Position numbers and translations under genes: made by a program
Shown: one piece after another, positions 5,425 through 7,424 of the stretch
How the letters are laid out: the number at the start of each line of letters is the position of its first letter
Numbering within the stretch: the stretch's first letter is position 1
DNA from: Pseudomonadota bacterium
Lineage (GTDB): Bacteria > Pseudomonadota > Alphaproteobacteria > Rhizobiales > Methylopilaceae
Assembly: GCA_023389135.1 (NCBI GenBank)
Contig: JAEWEX010000518.1
Coordinates: 1 to 7,424 of the forward strand
Reading direction: 5' to 3'
Length of the DNA stretch: 7,424 nt
Notes under the pieces: generated by a model
What the model saw: only the letters and a program-made list of their open reading frames with translations
Databases searched by the model: none
What the model was told of the DNA's origin: nothing

Positions 5425-6210
5425 ATGCAGATCTCACGGGGACTGCCGGCAGTCGTCACCGGCGGCGCATCGGGGCTGGGCGCGGCCGCCGCCCGCCGTC
5501 TCGCCGCCGCCGGAGCGAGGGTGGCGCTGTTCGACATGAATGCTCAGAAAGGGGAAGCGTTGGCGCGCGAGATCGGCGGCGCATTCTTCGCGGTGGACGT
5601 CACGGACGCCGCAAGCGTCGGTGCGGGGCTCGCCGCGGCCCGTGCGGCGCATGGCCAGGAGCGCGTCTGCGTCACATGTGCGGGCATCGTCCACGGACGC
5701 AAGACGGTGGGTCGCGACCGCACCACCGGCGCTCCCGTCGCTCATCCCGTGGCCGAATTCGCGCGGGTACTCGCCGTCAATCTGACCGGCAGCTTCAGCG
5801 TCGCCTCGCAATCCGCGGCCGGCATGGCGGGCGCCGGTGCGGTGACCCCGGACGGCACCCGGGGCGTCATCGTCATGACCTCGTCGGTGGCCGCCACCGA
5901 CGGCCAGATCGGGCAGGCCGCCTATGCGGCCTCCAAGGGCGGCGTGCTGGGGCTGGTGCTGCCCATGGCCCGCGACCTTGCCCGTGACGGCATCCGGGTC
6001 TGCGCCATCATGCCGGGGCTGTTCCACACCCCGATGTTCGACGTCCTGCCCGATGAGGCACGGGCGGCGCTCGCCGCCAGCGTGCCGTTCCCCTCACGTC
6101 TGGGAAAGCCCGACGAGTTCGCCGCTCTGGTTGCCCACATCGTCGAGAACGAGATGCTGAACGGCGCCGCGATCCGGCTCGACGGCGCCGTCCGGCTGGA
6201 GCCGAAATAG
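5425..6210 (+). CDS. SDR-family dehydrogenase, HSD10 / 3-hydroxyacyl-CoA dehydrogenase type 2-like
   Basis: A 261-aa classical short-chain dehydrogenase/reductase. The NAD-binding glycine motif is TGGASGLG (12-19). D37 at the end of beta-2 points to NAD rather than NADP. The catalytic set is N119, S154, Y167 and K171 (YAASK). The second half closely follows mammalian HSD17B10: the S154-to-Y167 spacing of 13, GQIGQAAYAASKGG, RDLARDGIRV, PGLFHTPM, VPFPSRLG and the end NGAAIRLDGAVR. That family oxidises short-chain and branched 3-hydroxyacyl-CoAs and some hydroxysteroids; the bacterial substrate cannot be read from sequence. The usual N before CAG is T84. The segment after CAGI (about 97-108, with DRTTGAPVAHP) looks longer than in HSD10. 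No acyl-CoA genes lie beside it, so it seems to be a stand-alone gene. It ends 3 nt from the phhB stop, convergently. Confidence 0.92.
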   Translation: MQISRGLPAVVTGGASGLGAAAARRLAAAGARVALFDMNAQKGEALAREIGGAFFAVDVTDAASVGAGLAAARAAHGQERVCVTCAGIVHGRKTVGRDRTTGAPVAHPVAEFARVLAVNLTGSFSVASQSAAGMAGAGAVTPDGTRGVIVMTSSVAATDGQIGQAAYAASKGGVLGLVLPMARDLARDGIRVCAIMPGLFHTPMFDVLPDEARAALAASVPFPSRLGKPDEFAALVAHIVENEMLNGAAIRLDGAVRLEPK

Positions 6211-6213
6211 GCG

Positions 6214-6507
6214 TCAGCCGCCCGCGATCTTGTCCATCGTCTCGGCCAGTTCCAGATCCTTGCCGGTGACGCCGCCGGCCGAGTGCGTGGTCAGCGTGAC
6301 ATCGACCCGGTTCCAGACATTGGTCCATTCCGGGTGGTGGTCGGCCGCCTCCGCCGCGAGCGCCACGCGCGTCATGAAGCCGAACGCCTCGCCGAAATCC
6401 GCGAATGCGAAGCGGCGGCCGATGGCGTCGCGACCGGCGGTGCGGGTCCATGCGGGACGCGCGGAAAGCCAGGCGTCGAGGGCTGCGGCCGTGATCCTGT
6501 CGGTCAT
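6214..6507 (-). CDS. phhB: 4a-hydroxytetrahydrobiopterin dehydratase (pterin-4a-carbinolamine dehydratase)
   Basis: A small 97-aa cytosolic enzyme that dehydrates 4a-hydroxytetrahydropterin, recycling the cofactor of aromatic amino-acid hydroxylases. The active-site signature is complete: E53-x3-H57-H58-P59-x-W61, then H75 in TTHS and the acidic D84 in TGKDLELA. The length is typical. The ATG at 6507 has ACGGAG 8 nt upstream. The frame is open 19 codons further, but that would overlap thpR and adds nothing like the family. It starts 13 nt after the thpR stop, so the two are cotranscribed. No phenylalanine hydroxylase (phhA) is in the window. Members without a neighbouring phhA exist, and some have been linked to other pterin uses, so the physiological partner is open. 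Confidence 0.94.
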   Translation of the reverse strand: MTDRITAAALDAWLSARPAWTRTAGRDAIGRRFAFADFGEAFGFMTRVALAAEAADHHPEWTNVWNRVDVTLTTHSAGGVTGKDLELAETMDKIAGG

Positions 6508-6520
6508 GACGCGGGCTCCG

Positions 6521-7099
6521 TCAACGCCCGCCCGCGGCGCGCATCTGGACGAACCTGTCCTCAACGCCGTCCAGCGGATAGGTGACCTCCGGAATGTAGG
6601 GACCCCCGCCCGTGGAGGCGCGCGAGGAGAACATCACGATGCGATCCGCGATGAAGCGCAAGCTGGGCCCGCCGCCCCGCAGGCCGAGCCATTGCGCCAC
6701 GGCGCGTGAGGGCACGCCCCTCAGCCGGGCAAGTGTGATGTGGGGCGTGAAGCGGTGGGCCTCCGGGGGCAATCCGGCGCGCCGCGCTGCGCGCTCCACC
6801 TCCGCCTGGAGCTCGACCAGCGCCGGGATCGGCTGGACCCGGGCGAATATCGAGCGGGGCCGGTCGCCGCCGAACACGTCCAGCCCGTCGATGGCGACCT
6901 CGACCGGCGCGCGGTCGATGCGGGCAAGATGGTCGTCGACCTCGTTGGCGGTGCGATCGTCGATGTCGCCGTAGAAGCGAAGCGTCAGGTGGAAGTTGGC
7001 TGCGTCCAGCCAGCGCGCGCCCGGAAGGCCGCCCCGCACCAGGGAGAGATCGAACGCCACCTCGGCGGGGACCTCAAGTGCCGTGAAGAGCCTCGGCAT
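6521..7099 (-). CDS. thpR: RNA 2',3'-cyclic phosphodiesterase (2H family, LigT-like)
   Basis: A 192-aa protein of the 2H phosphoesterase superfamily, the usual size for bacterial ThpR/LigT. Both HxTx motifs are present in the bilobal fold: H37-L-T39-L in NFHLTLRF and H119-I-T121-L in TPHITLARL. The N-terminus RLFTALEVP and the Arg-rich segment around 79-86 (RPRSIFARV) are typical. The enzyme hydrolyses 2',3'-cyclic phosphate RNA ends to 2'-phosphate in vitro; early names referred to 2'-5' RNA ligase activity, and the role in the cell is unclear. The ATG at 7099 has GGGAGG 6 nt upstream (7106-7111), a strong site. The frame is open to 7261, but the extra 54 codons would overlap the response-regulator gene in another frame and are unlike ThpR. 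First gene of a pair with phhB. Confidence 0.94.
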   Translation of the reverse strand: MPRLFTALEVPAEVAFDLSLVRGGLPGARWLDAANFHLTLRFYGDIDDRTANEVDDHLARIDRAPVEVAIDGLDVFGGDRPRSIFARVQPIPALVELQAEVERAARRAGLPPEAHRFTPHITLARLRGVPSRAVAQWLGLRGGGPSLRFIADRIVMFSSRASTGGGPYIPEVTYPLDGVEDRFVQMRAAGGR

Positions 7100-7205
7100 C
7101 GCGCGCCTCCCAGTCCGGTGCAGTCCGCCCGACCGCGAATCTGCACAGCCCCGATCATGGCCCGGGGCGCCGGCGGCTGTCACTGGCGTTGTGTACCGGC
7201 GCCGC
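7100..7205. other. Intergenic region upstream of thpR
   Basis: A 106-bp gap between the response-regulator stop and thpR, both on the minus strand. It carries two nested possible stems: ACAGCC (7145-7150) with GGCTGT (7175-7180), or GCCCCG (7148-7153) with CGGGGC (7163-7168). The two share bases, so only one can form at a time. There is a GANTC site at 7137-7141. No T-run follows in the transcription direction, so a Rho-independent terminator cannot be claimed. No clear promoter hexamers seen. Confidence 0.4.
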
Positions 7206-7424
7206 TCAGGCCGCCTTAGGGGCCGCCAGGGCGCCGCTGACGGCGGCGCGGATCTCCGCAAGCGAAAACGGCTTGGCGACCACGTCGTGAATCAGCGCGT
7301 CGAGCCCGCCCGCGCGCTCGCGCTGGTCGGCAAACCCGGTCATCAGCAGGATGGTCACTGTCGGGTGGTCGCGCGCGGCCGCCAGCGCCAGCGCGATGCC
7401 GTCCATCACCGGCATGCGGATGTC
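7206..7424 (-). CDS. Single-domain response regulator, C-terminal part
   Basis: Receiver (CheY-like) domain cut by the right edge; 72 residues plus the stop are visible. The first visible codon is the likely phospho-accepting Asp, in DIRMPVMDG. Then come the conserved Thr in LLMTGFAD and the Lys of the KPF motif (VVAKPFSLAEI). The protein ends about 19 residues after KPF, so there is no output domain after the receiver: it is a stand-alone receiver or has a domain only on the N-terminal side. Short receiver-only regulators with this DIRMPVMDG...MTGFADQRERA...KPF wording are common in Alphaproteobacteria and include relatives of CpdR, the cell-cycle proteolysis adaptor. I cannot assign it to CpdR from this half. 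The tail is Ala-rich (ALAAPKAA). Confidence 0.88.
   Translation of the reverse strand, partial: DIRMPVMDGIALALAAARDHPTVTILLMTGFADQRERAGGLDALIHDVVAKPFSLAEIRAAVSGALAAPKAA

Noticed and set aside
7145..7180. Dyad after the response-regulator gene as a Rho-independent terminator
   Set aside because: No T-run follows in the direction of transcription and two alternative stems compete; kept only as a note on the intergenic region.
7100..7261. Upstream extension of thpR by 54 codons
   Set aside because: A strong GGGAGG lies 6 nt before the ATG at 7099, where family similarity begins, and the extension would overlap the response-regulator gene.
1..7424. Mobile element, CRISPR array, phage or defence system, tRNA or rRNA gene
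   Set aside because: I saw no transposase, integrase, terminal repeats, regularly spaced repeats, nuclease or toxin-antitoxin pair, or cloverleaf; all well-supported genes are ordinary chromosomal types with uniform composition.

Overview
This is a GC-rich chromosomal segment from an alphaproteobacterium, most likely of the Hyphomicrobiales (Rhizobiales). The taxonomic call rests on four things: an IalB-family gene directly upstream of rlmN, an ECF sigma factor very close to Rhodobacter-type RpoE (ECF11), a short receiver-only response regulator of a type common in this class, and scarce GANTC (CcrM) sites that fall mostly between genes. I do not name a genus.

Layout, left to right. (1) 1-974: gloB (glyoxalase II) overlaps the start of a cupin_5/DUF985 gene by ATGA on the minus strand, and the cupin gene runs off the left edge. 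A divergent LysE/RhtB exporter starts at 975. (2) 1755-4032, minus strand: ialB, rlmN and a four-helix membrane protein lie in one direction, the last starting 7 nt after the rlmN stop. (3) 4033-4332: a 300-bp divergent control region rich in dyad symmetry separates ialB from an ECF sigma gene (4333-4914). (4) 4919-5290: a DUF1232 membrane protein, tail to tail with the sigma gene. (5) 5425-6210: an HSD10-like short-chain dehydrogenase. (6) 6214-7099, minus strand: thpR and phhB as a two-gene unit. (7) 7206-7424: the C-terminal half of a single-domain response regulator, cut by the right edge.

Most genes are housekeeping or stress-related: methylglyoxal/S-lactoylglutathione detoxification, rRNA/tRNA methylation, cyclic-phosphate RNA processing, pterin recycling, acyl-CoA or hydroxysteroid oxidation, and extracytoplasmic stress transcription. 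There are no mobile elements, CRISPR arrays, phage genes, RNA genes or defence cassettes. I do not see a convincing new multi-gene system. The points most worth a second look are the ECF11-type sigma factor with no ChrR anti-sigma gene beside it, the symmetric control region in front of it, and the unknown membrane protein tied to rlmN.
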